Positions 37,115 to 49,100 of a stretch of DNA of 64,000 bases are shown here, piece by piece. Each line of letters opens with the position of its first letter. The stretch's first letter is position 1. Source of the stretch: Acanthaster planci (taxonomy: Eukaryota > Echinodermata > Asteroidea > Valvatida > Acanthasteridae); contig NW_019091399.1 of NCBI RefSeq assembly GCF_001949145.1, positions 1,393,349-1,457,348 of the forward strand, in the 5' to 3' direction. Under the pieces are notes generated by a model that saw only the letters and a program-made list of their open reading frames with translations, had not been told where the DNA came from and searched no databases. Made by a program: the position numbers and the translations under genes.

Positions 37115-40100
37115 CTGATGGGATAGCAGAGAAACAACCATATCAATATAAAAACAAGGAAAAGAAGAAAGAAATCTACATTTTAAGTAATTGCCACTCT
37201 CTAGGCCCAAGTTTTGGTAAAGCTGCCAAGCTGAACACATTGCCAACAAATTTATGCACTAAGCAAAAATTAGCCGAGTACTAGTTGAGCGGAATAAACA
37301 ATGCATGGCATTTTGACTGGTAGCCTACAGGTAGGTTTGCTGAGCAAATATTTCAAGTGCTTAGCAGCTTTATGACGTTGGCTCCTGAGCGTTTCTGCAC
37401 AGCTTCTTGAATTCAACAGCATCCAGCAATGCAAAAGACCAGGCCTCTGTACTGATGATGTCACTTTGTTTACATGTACACCTTTGTGTGGGATCACCGG
37501 GAGGGCCTACAGTCTACTGAGTACCACAGGAAAGCATGAACTGTAAACAGAGCGTGGCATCATCAGTATGGAGGTTTGCTGATCATTGTTGGTACATTGC
37601 TACAGAGCGCTCTTAACCACTTGCTGCCGGGTGGATTTTTCTTGAGCAAGACAAGATGACGGCTCATTTTCAAGATTTTCCGTTTTCAAAGTTCTTCAAA
37701 ATTCATCATTTCATTTAATGGCCGTTTATACCAAAATGAAGGACTCTTTGGGCACTATTCTAAAGCTGACAGGTAAAATTCATTGACTCCTGAATATTTT
37801 AGCCAGGCCTGCAGCCTTGGAAAAAGAGCCCAGATTGTGCAGTGTTACGTAAGATTCTTTTCTTCCCATAACCGGCACAGTGCACTGCTGACCTCTTTTC
37901 AATAGGGGACAGATTAGCGTGCAGAGGTGCTGTGTGGCTCATCGCTGCGGTGATAGAGAGCTTTTGTCCCCGGTGGTAATCCGCTCGCTCTAAATGCCTC
38001 AAACCATGGTATATTGTTTCAAAACAAGGCTGGATTTTCTCCACTATTGAGAGCGAAAAAATGTTGGTAATTCCCAGCAGCTCAGTCTTTTGTGCTGAGC
38101 ACAGTCTGTTGTTCTAAGGCCCAACTCTTTTGTCCCAGTTCCGGGCTCCCCGGCTCTGCATATAAAGCCTATGTACTCGAAAACGGGTTGCTCGGCAGGA
38201 AGTGGTTAATGACCCGCTAGAACACAAAATCATGTGATTGAGCAATTGGCTGCTCGACTCAGAAAGTAACAGACATGAAGACTTTGGTGGTGCATCTTGA
38301 CTATCTTCAAATAAAATGCATATTTTTGGCTATTTCTGTCAGTACACACTGCTGTAAACTGCAAAAAAAAATACTCAAAAACTTGCATGTGGTTGTGACT
38401 CTTCATAAAATATATGATTGTTGTGTCATCTATAGTCAGTGCACATCACAACTATCTGCCAAAATTACTACCAGAACTTCCAAAACATCAACAACACTCT
38501 GGATGAACATTACACTAAATGGCACTGACAGGGTTTATTGGGGCTTGTCCAACTGTGCTACACCAGCGCAAATGGAGTTTTACGTATGATTCTTTCTTTA
38601 CACATTCTGCTCTCAGTTATGGGCATCTACTCATGTTTACAAGCAGTTTGTCCGATAAAAAAAGTCCATCCTGTCTCCTACCCAAGCTGCAGTTTGCCTA
38701 ACTAAACTGGGCACTGTCACAGCAATAAGCCAATCCATTAACTCCCGCCCTCCTCCTACCCACCCCCCTGCCCCCGCCCCCACCCCCACCTCTGTCCCCC
38801 CCCCCCTTTTGCTCTGACCAATCTTGGTCACAGTTTATGTGGAACAATCATGCACACCCTTGTGACACCTGATCAACCAGTGTAACACTGCACTGGGGAA
38901 GGAACGTGTGTGCAGTGGGCGGGAATTACTGGATCCCTCTACAAAGATGAGTCTAAGCTTTGCAATCAACATGATTTTCACCACAGCACCTTTGCCGAAA
39001 TGTGGCAAAGCAAGGGAAAAAGGGAAGAATGGAGTGTTCATGCCAGCAAACACCCGTGCCAAGTTGTCAGTGTAAAAAAAGATGCCGCAACTTACCATGG
39101 CAAGAAATGGACAGCCAATTCAAGGGTGCATTGAATAGAATGAAATGAAATGATGGGAACAAATGAGAATGCAGGAAGATAAAAACCTTACAGCCAGAAA
39201 TTCCAATTACAAAGGAAATCAACCACGACTTCAGCTCAGTAAAAATTCACCAGGCTGGCCATTCTGGAACGGGTCTGAGGCCACGTCCCAATGACTAGAT
39301 TGCATCTGAATATACCACCCATGCCTATGGAAGCAGCCTGCCAGTGGCTTCATGCATTTCCCAGTGGAACTCTTCTTTTTCTTGAGCCGTAGCCAAGAAA
39401 TTGGGCATGAACTTGAGCTGCATCAGAACCAGATGCATGGCTTTAGGTTTTGACAGTAACAAGTTAAAATTATAATTTAGAGCAACAAAAAAGGGCATTT
39501 TGGACGTGGTCTCACGCAATATAATCATATCCCCCGTGACTATGACGTAGTCAGAACCCATTTGGGGATTTGAGCCAGGTCTGTAGATACTATGCAAAGA
39601 AGCCACGCAAGACTCCAAATACATCATTCTTTGCATGCTGAATTGAAAAATCAATGCATTTCAATCATATGCTGAAACGAAATGCAAAGGAGGTTTGAGA
39701 GAGGTTAGACATTTTGTTTCAGGGAGGCAGACAAGATCGGGGTTGTCTGAGATGCGTTTAGGAATGTGAAATGCAATCATCCTACTGGTGGCAGAGAATG
39801 TTTCAAACAAAACTGAACGCAGAAAGCACGCCCAGACAGAACACACAGCGCTGTGAATCTGGTTGTTTGGAAAAGATGAGAACATAACCTTGAATTTCAA
39901 GGTTGCACTGAGAGTAACATTACAAAGGGTTATCAACATGTACATACATGCACCAAGACAACAAATTTATAGATTCGTTCAAAGACAAAATCATTGGGGA
40001 AAAAATCTCCGTGTTCATGTCTGTCTTGGCAAATCCTCAGAGCAACCGGAAGGCTGAATGAACCAAACAGACGAGACACATCTACTGAGCACAAATGCAA

Positions 40101-43100
40101 GTGGAAAGAAATTCTCTCACAAAAGAATTAAAATGGTAGGTTGAAGGTCTAGCCTTGCTTTCTGTTTCAAACAGTTGGAAGTGAAGATATAAACTTGCGA
40201 AACCAGGAGTGGGACAACCACTGGTATTTGTGGCCCCTACTGACCTCATTAGGTTCTCGGGTAATTTGTCGTTACCTCAGTGGGGAAATTGTGGGCATTA
40301 CGGCACGGCTATCTACTCAAAAGTATGAAAGACGTGGAAGGTCAACTGTATACAGAGTAGACTGAACAGAAAGAGTTGGCAAATTGTCCTCTATGAACAA
40401 TTCAATCACTGTGCGTACATCCAACCCAGTTGATAAAGCTAGGGGTACAACACAGGTCTCCACATTCCTACAGAGGCCAACTACATGCGTTGAGAGTGAT
40501 AGAAGGTCAAGGGTCAGTCCATGGGGGTCAAAGGTCACCTACCTGCGGCAAGTCCTTGAGCATCTGCAAACCATCCCCTGGTCCCATGTGGGTTATGTGG
40601 TTGAAGTCGGACGGCCCTGATATCATAGACTTGCGATCTTTTGTCCTTGGAGTTTGGAGGTGAAAAAATAGGGTAAAACATTAATAAACTTGAAGAGCAA
40701 ATATAAAAAGGAGAGATACTAATTGAGCCGAAATTGCTTTTAGTTGGATATGTATGGACATTTTTTAATTTTAACCACTTGCTACTGGGGGCAGTTATCA
40801 ATGCTGATGATGCTGGTCCGGGATAATTATCATTTTTTTTTTCTGTTTTCAAAATTCTTTAAAATTCCTATCTTCATTTACTGGACACTTACAAACATGT
40901 GAAGGACTGTTTGGTGTCCACTCTAGCCTGACAGACAAAATCTATTGACACCCGAGTATTTCAGCCAAGCCTGTATTCTTGTAAAAAGAGTCCAGATTGT
41001 GCGGTGTTATATAACTTTCTTTTGTTCACGAACCTGGCTCAGTGCGATGCTGACCTCTTTTCAATAGGGGCCAGATTATCGCGCAGCAGTACTGTGTGGC
41101 TCATCCCTGCGGCAGTGGAGCCCTTTTGTCCCCAGTGGTAATCCGCTTGCTCTAAATGCCCCAAACCGTGGTATACTGTTTCAAAACAAGTCTGGATTAT
41201 CTCCACTTTTGAGAGTGAAAAATGTGGGTAATGCCCAGCAGCCTGGTCTTTTGTTTAATACAAGGCCCTGTTCCCTTTGTCCGAATTCGGAAACCCCGGC
41301 CACGCATATAAAGCAAACGTGTCTGGATCCGGAATCCCCGGCAGGAAGTGGTTAAGGGCTCCTTTGGGAATTTTTTTAGGACACTTCCATTTTGCAGAAA
41401 TTTCAACACTCAATGGAAAATTTCACAGCTAATTCCAAGCCGAGACGATCCAATGAAGTCCTTGACCTCTGCAGCTTGAGGTTGCATTCCACCAAACGGC
41501 AAAGTGCGGGTCATGAAACTCAGCACAACTCTGGAACTTCCTGAATGTGGCACAACCATTCCACGACTTAAACAAACAGCCCTTCCAACTTCCAACCTGG
41601 AACTGGGCAAAGGGTCAGCATTCATTCTGGTGGTTACTGGGTCTCAACTTACTTCTTGATTTCTTCCCTGTTCTTGAAGGAGAACCTGCCTTTATCTCTC
41701 TTGATGTTCTGTTTGTTTGCGTGTGGGATCACCAGGTCGTCCTTTTCTACTTCAGAAAGGAATCCAAATTGAAATCCCAAATCAGAAAGTCATTTGAGAA
41801 TTAAAAACAAGTTTACTTGGTCAGGATATTGGTATTTGTTTTGAAAAATGCACCATGACATTGGAGCATCTCAAAATGTTCTGGTTGCTCTAGAAGGTCC
41901 CGTTAGGCAGCAAAGGCGAGATTAGAGGGTGAAGAAATATCATGCAAACATCCAGTCCCTAAAAGGTTGTCTCAGAGACATAGCCTGACTTTTCAGGGCT
42001 GTAACAGCGAAAAAGACGTGAGTTCCCATTCCAACAATGGCTACGGTTATGTGAATCTTGTAATGTGCTTTTGACACAAAGTGTCAAACATTAGCAAATC
42101 TGTAATGAATACATTTCTAAAAATCAAGTTTCTTTTTGACAGTCAAAAACCCTGAACTCCAGAAAAACCCTTGAGCAATCGCACCCCTGTGGTACACAAC
42201 ACCATGTTTGAACAATGAGTGGGCCGTACCAGAGGCAGCACACCAAAGAACAAAAGGGGGCAAACACAGGAACACAACTGGTTTTAGGAGCTCTACCCCA
42301 CGGCAAAACAATTGGCCAACTACTAACAGGCAGAGCTCCAATCTTTCCCTTGTTTGAGACACTTTCCCTTGAGAAACCGCCAAGTTTAACACAAAAGCGG
42401 CAACACTGTCTTTACTGGGCACCTTTTCGAACTATGGAATTCAGGTCAAATGGGCCCCCAGTTTGTAACAGTCAACTCAATGACTTATTTTGGTGCTGCT
42501 TTGGTAGGGGACCACATTATTTGATAGTGTTTTACCTCCCTCGCTGTCGTTGTTCTGAAGGTACATTAGCCTGGGGGTGTGCAGGTCGGTGACGTAGCAA
42601 AGGTTGAAGCTGCCATCGCGGTTCAAGGGATGCGTCTGTGCAAAGCAAAACCAGAGAGGACTGAACACATCAACAATTCTTTCAACAATCACTCGTCAAC
42701 CCTAGCTCTCCAAGCTCCTTCGTAACCCTAGAGAACTTTTCGGGGGATCAAGGAAGCTAGAGCCCCAATGTATCTTGTTTACATTCAAACCAGAGTGCAT
42801 GTACATGTTATATTTAACAGGCAGTCAAAGTTCTGGGGCAAACATGTACTCCGTTTTCAAGTAGACTTTCTCATACGCTCCACAACTGCTTACATTTCTC
42901 TTCACACCACATAGGGTTACGCCCTACAAGTTCCTCACCCCTTTGATTGGTATTGTCTGAAACCATTCCATGTGATTAACATCGACAATGTCGAAAATGT
43001 CCACGGAAACCTCACTGTAGACCACAAGGTGGGGGTGGTTGTAACCTGTACCAAAAAATCAAAAAATGTCAAATAAAAATGACTCACCCAACAGAAAATT

Positions 43101-46100
43101 CCAATCACAATTAAACAGAATTCACGGGAGACCCATTCAAACAACTCTGATCAGAGAGATGCAAATGAAAACAAATCAGGACAAAAAATCCCAGCATTGC
43201 ACGGAACTGAAAAACCTGCATCTGCTTCAATGTACATGGGTACACCGACACCCCAGGAAAAGTGGACAGGTACTAAGTTTACTGCACAGAGAGTTGACTG
43301 CCGTGGAGGAAAGGGAGGAGTTAGAAATGAGATGGGGGGGGTATGAGTCCAATTTCAGACTACTTGGATCTTTTCTCCAGGAACTGGCTGCACTGTGTCT
43401 GCTGACAATATGCTGTCTTCCTGGGAGAGGCCACTTTCAAAGAAACAGTGAAGAGCAGTACCTGGACTTATCAATTTTCTCGGTGAAACCACAAGATCAT
43501 CCATTTCATCAAATTTTGACCAAGGTAAGTGAAGGTGCTCATACAATGAGGTAACTGACCAGTGTCGGCCATTTATTCATTTCACTCACATATAGCAGTG
43601 GGTACAGCAGGCCACATGAGTTCTTGTTTTCTCGTCCGTCGGCCTTGGTAGTCCACATACACACCAACGGCTACAGGAGAGATTCCGTCAAGATTTAGTT
43701 TTAAATCAGCATGTCACGGGTAGTTGTTGTTTCGCTTAAGAAAGTGCAAGGGACACATTGTGTTACTTGGGAACTGTGAGAAAATCTGGCCTTTTCTTTA
43801 CTTTTATAACATCTCCAAAGCAGTCGGACAAATTTTTCTGATTACTTTCATTTCCCTCAACAATTTCACAATATGAACGCTCCAGCACTTTCCAAGCTAG
43901 ACAGAATGTATAGGTGTCTTGTTTTTTTAACAGATGACTTCCAACACAGTCAGACGCATGAGTATTTTGGATGTCGTGACACACATCAACTGTGCCATAC
44001 TTCGAAGCTGTTTGGCTCAAGACACGCATGTATAGCATGTATTTTCACATACTGAGTGACAAAGGCACCTGATGGCGTTGAAAATGCAGTAGTAACTGTC
44101 CTGCAAAGACGATGTCCTATGAGAGAGACCCATACTCCATTATACAAGACTGGCTCCACAAATACGGGAAAAAAATGCACTACGTGAAGTCCCCATGAGG
44201 CTAAAGACTGTTTAAAAACATAAAACTCTTCTAAGAGCCCCACACCCTGATGCCTATACTTACTCATAAAGCATAATAAATATTCTTTATTGCTGATCTG
44301 TACGGCAGCCAGCGCGTCCACTGGTGTTTTCTGAAGGTAGGACAGGGAGGGATCATCCACATTCAACAAGGCTGTAAAAATGCCAACAAAAGGAGTTGAC
44401 ACGTCAATAAAACACACCTTTTCATTGCTAAGTGCAACGAAAGACACTCTGAGTAATGACAGGATTTCAAGTTGGAAGAATGTGCAGACTCAAGAAATCA
44501 AACCAACTCAAGCGTGTAATTTGAATTTCAAACATAAAACTCCAGTACTTTTTAAGGAGGGAGGGGAGGTGAAAGGCTCTCGGAACATCTACCCCTCCTC
44601 GACCCCCGCCCCACGCATTCAAGCTGGTTCCACAAGGTCAAGAGAACTTACGCTGGATGTGCTGGCCATCCCCTTGTATGCTGAAGAGGCCAAAGCCGGA
44701 CGTATAGCCGGCGCACAGCCGCTCTTGGAACAGCTCCAGGCAGGAGCAGGGTGCCGGCAGGGTTAGCTCCTTGATCTTGCGGTGGCGCAGCTTGGTGCGG
44801 TTGAACTCATAGACCACAACGTGGCGCTTCATGGCCACGCACAGGCACATGGTGGAGCCCTGACGGATGCGGCCCGTGGTGAAGAGGGTGCTCCCCTTGG
44901 GATCCTCCACTTTGATGGTGTTGGTCTCCTGGTCTAGGGCCAGGATGGGGATCAGGCGAACGTGACGACCCCTGCCTGCAGGTTGAATTCAATGGTGAGA
45001 AATACAACCAGTAAGATTACATCCATGTACATGTATCTGTGAACGTTTGTTGGCACATAAATTTTCAAGTACATATTTGCTGCTTACTGCAGCTAAGCAA
45101 CTGGGAATTCAGGGGAAACAAGAGGAAATTCCAACTGCATTTTTGTAGAGTGTTTTCAATTTGTAATAGTACAAATGAGAAGTAAACATAAAAGGAAAAC
45201 AACAAAAGCAAGGGAAAGTTGCGAGCCGGCATTAAAGAAGCTCCATAAAGATTGCTCTGCACTCTTCTACAAAGGTTTACTAATAACACCTCTAAATCAG
45301 AATGCCAGGCATTGCTGGAGTGTTTCTTGATCAGATCATATAGTATTCCCACTGGATTGCTCACTACGTTCAAATTTTTCATTGCTCTATAAAGAGCCTT
45401 GAAACGCCAAAGATCCAAAGATGAAGACCATAAGGTCCACTTTTTCCTCCCACAAGGTTACGGGCCAAGAAAAACAATCAGAACGTAGACACCCTGAGAG
45501 AGTGAATCGCTCTCAAGGCGACTCACCGACACCTACCTGAGATGACAACAATGAGCTGTTCGGTGGGCACAATCTCAACCTGGAATATCTTCTTGTTATC
45601 TACCCGCACAATGAAACCGGTGGACAGCTGAAGGCAGTACAAACCCTCGTCCGTCCCAAGCACAAACCTATCCGAATCTGCACCACCAAAAGACATCGAG
45701 TTCCAGATTAGTCATTCCAAGCAACGGCTCTACCAGCACTTTTCATATCTAATGACTGTGAGTAGGATCACTTAGGCCGTGTCCGAAACGGGCTTCCAGA
45801 GCTACGACTAGGTCTACTGTCTACGCGTCTCCACGCATTTCTAATGGAGCGAAGACCTAGACATAGCTCTAGACCAGAGATTCGGATGCAGCCTTACTTT
45901 GTTGGTTGAATGCTCATGTGCTCATTATATCACTCAATTCCCCAACACTCCCATGTTATTGATTTATTTGATAGCAGTTTTATTATGAGTTCTTGAATTT
46001 GGTTTATACTCCTATTTCTGTGTAACTTATGCATCTATTATGTCTATTCTCAGTTAAACCTTATCAGAACACATATGGTCAGTTGACAGAGCAAAGCAAA

Positions 46101-49100
46101 CTGAGACAAAATGAAACGGCGTTCAGAATTTCTCTGGCAGGTTAAACTTGTGGGGTGCAAGACTAACCGATGATATCTGCACAGTGAGCCATCTTGATCA
46201 GCGACATGCTGGGGTCGCACACCTCCTTGGCCAGGAAGACGGGCTTCTCTGGCCGCTTGTTGCGCCGCAGAATGCGGTGCAGCTCGTTCAGGGCGTTCAC
46301 CCACTTCCTCTTGTCGTTCTCGCTTGAGGCCAGGAGGAGGAACTGGGCGGTTATGCCTGGGGGATTCAGCTGAGATGCTGCCACCTGTCAGGGGCACAGA
46401 CCATTGGTTAACAAGGACATGTCATCATGGATGCCAACCAAAAAAGTTACGATTTTCCTGTACTGCTGTATTCCATAGGAAAATTTACAACTCAAATCAC
46501 AAGGGTCCTTCTTGCTTCATTTCAAGTGACACCAGGAGGTTTTGAGGTTTTCCAGGACCACTCATTATTACTTGGCCTTGGCCTACTGACCTTGTAACTA
46601 AAATTTGTGGTTTACGAGCATGAAATTAACAAAATAAGAGCTATCTACACTGGAGAAAAAGTCCACTACTCTCAACAGGATTTTTTGCCATGAAGACAGA
46701 ATTCCTGCAATTAGTAGGAAAGATACAACAGTTTGAAATGCAATTCAAAGCACATATATCACTGCTCAGTATGACCCTCACCTTGAAGATGCAAGGAACA
46801 TCCTTCCGATCAGCATGAATTACATCTGACTCTTTGACAGTGCTGACCTGGAAGTCCTCATCCCTAAAGAAAAAGACAAACGACATTCTAGTCTTCGATT
46901 TAAAAAGGAACATGAGGCCCAGAAATGATACTCAATTTCGAACACTAATATCTAAGAATTAATACGCCCGAGACAAGAATCACAAGATCAGAGACAGTTG
47001 ATTACAAGTAGAATGAAGGAGGAAGCATGAAGGATGTCCAGTAGGTGCTACCTATCTCTCAGTGGAAGAAAACACCACGTCACCACAGTCAACAATAGAC
47101 AAATACCTTACATGATCAAATGCAAGCTTTTCCAATACATCGCTTTTGCTTCTTGCCATCCGCAATTTCATTTTCAAGTTTTGGACTGAGAATAATTACT
47201 TCTTTCTACAATCCATGAAGTACAGGCTTTGAGCAAAATCCCACCTTCAGCGGCAGGAAGAGAGAAAAAAATACTGCTGTTGACACTGTGCCTCTCACAG
47301 GATGTGATAAGTTCTTGCACTTTCAGTCAAATATTGGTTTAAAGAGGTTAAACCTGAATGTAGGAACCAATGCCCACATGATAAATGGCCTTTCTTGGCC
47401 CTCACAATGCACCACCCACGATCCCCCCAGAGAGCCCCTAGTGCCAAGGGTGGCCTCCCCTCACCTCATGTCAATGATGTGGGAGGGCTCCAGATTGCTC
47501 TGGTTGCTCTTGCCTTCCACCATGTCAAACAGGAAGAGCTTGAAGTCGCAGACCACGGCAAACTGCCGCATCCAGCCCTTGCGCACCCCGCCGGGCTTGG
47601 GGATCCTCAGGATGCCCTCGTAGGCCGTGCCAATGCCCCGGTTGGGATCAACCCCCAGGGGCTTGGCGACTATGGAGGAAAAACAAGGCAAAACAATGAC
47701 TGGGTGCAAGGTTGGATGCAGTTGTATGAACGAATCGTTTCACGTGACATTTCCGATGGCCCCCTTTAATGGTAGAAACATTGCATTGGGTTTTGTGTGG
47801 AACAAGCGTCACGGAACAGTGGCAATGCACAATAGTTACAACAGTGCNNNNNNNNNNNNNNNNNNNNNNNNNNNNNNNNNNNNNNNNNNNNNNNNNNNNN
47901 NNNNNNNNNNNNNNNNNNNNNNNNNNNNNNNNNNNNNNNNNNNNNNNNNNNNNNNNNNNNNNNNNNNNNNNNNNNNNNNNNNNNNNNNNNNNNNNNNNNN
48001 NNNNNNNNNNNNNNNNNNNNNNNNNNNNNNNNNNNNNNNNNNNNNNNNNNNNNNNNNNNNNNNNNNNNNNNNNNNNNNNNNNNNNNNNNNNNNNNNNNNN
48101 NNNNNNNNNNNNNNNNNNNNNNNNNNNNNNNNNNNNNNNNNNNNNNNNNNNNNNNNNNNNNNNNNNNNNNNNNNNNNNNNNNNNNNNNNNNNNNNNNNNN
48201 NNNNNNNNNNNNNNNNNNNNNNNNNNNNNNNNNNNNNNNNNNNNNNNNNNNNNNNNNNNNNNNNNNNNNNNNNNNNNNNNNNNNNNNNNNNNNNNNNNNN
48301 NNNNNNNNNNNNNNNNNNNNNNNNNNNNNNNNNNNNNNNNNNNNNNNNNNNNNNNNNNNNNNNNNNNNNNNNNNNNNNNNNNNNNNNNNNNNNNNNNNNN
48401 NNNNNNNNNNNNNNNNNNNNNNNNNNNNNNNNNNNNNNNNNNNNNNNNNNNNNNNNNNNNNNNNNNNNNNNNNNNNNNNNNNNNNNNNNNNNNNNNNNNN
48501 NNNNNNNNNNNNNNNNNNNNNNNNNNNNNNNNNNNNNNNNNNNNNNNNNNNNNNNNNNNNNNNNNNNNNNNNNNNNNNNNNNNNNNNNNNNNNNNNNNNN
48601 NNNNNNNNNNNNNNNNNNNNNNNNNNNNNNNNNNAAAAAAAATCAGCCCTGTACTGACCTTCACATCTCATTCCCTGCCTGATACGGCCGAGCATCAGGG
48701 ATGTACAGTGGGCACATTTGAGAGGCACGCTGAACGTGCATATGACAAATCTGTGGGGCTTGGGTTTGGGCGCAAGAGGCATGACTGGGGTGACAGTGGC
48801 TACCGGCTTGGGGCTGCTGGCCTGGTCCACCTGCTTGAGTGATCACAGAGACATACCCCAGAGGTTAAAATTAAAAACAGCGAGCTTTGTTTAATTGGTA
48901 AAGGGCACAGGGCATGAATCTTACCCGAGGACCATATTTAGCGTGACTTTCTAATTCTTCTGAAATGCACGAAAATTGTGTGAGGTTCCTTTTTGGTTAA
49001 TCTTGCGGAAGTGTAACTTTCATTTACCACATTTTTCTTGACAAATGAGGGTGAAGTTGCTGTGATGTATCATTTCAGGAAGGCATTGTTTATTACATGG

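Noticed and set aside
47627-48842. Long open frames of ~340-357 codons across the N gap on both strands
   Set aside because: Most codons are N; only the minus-strand end at 48659-48830 is real coding sequence (MRCK C1).
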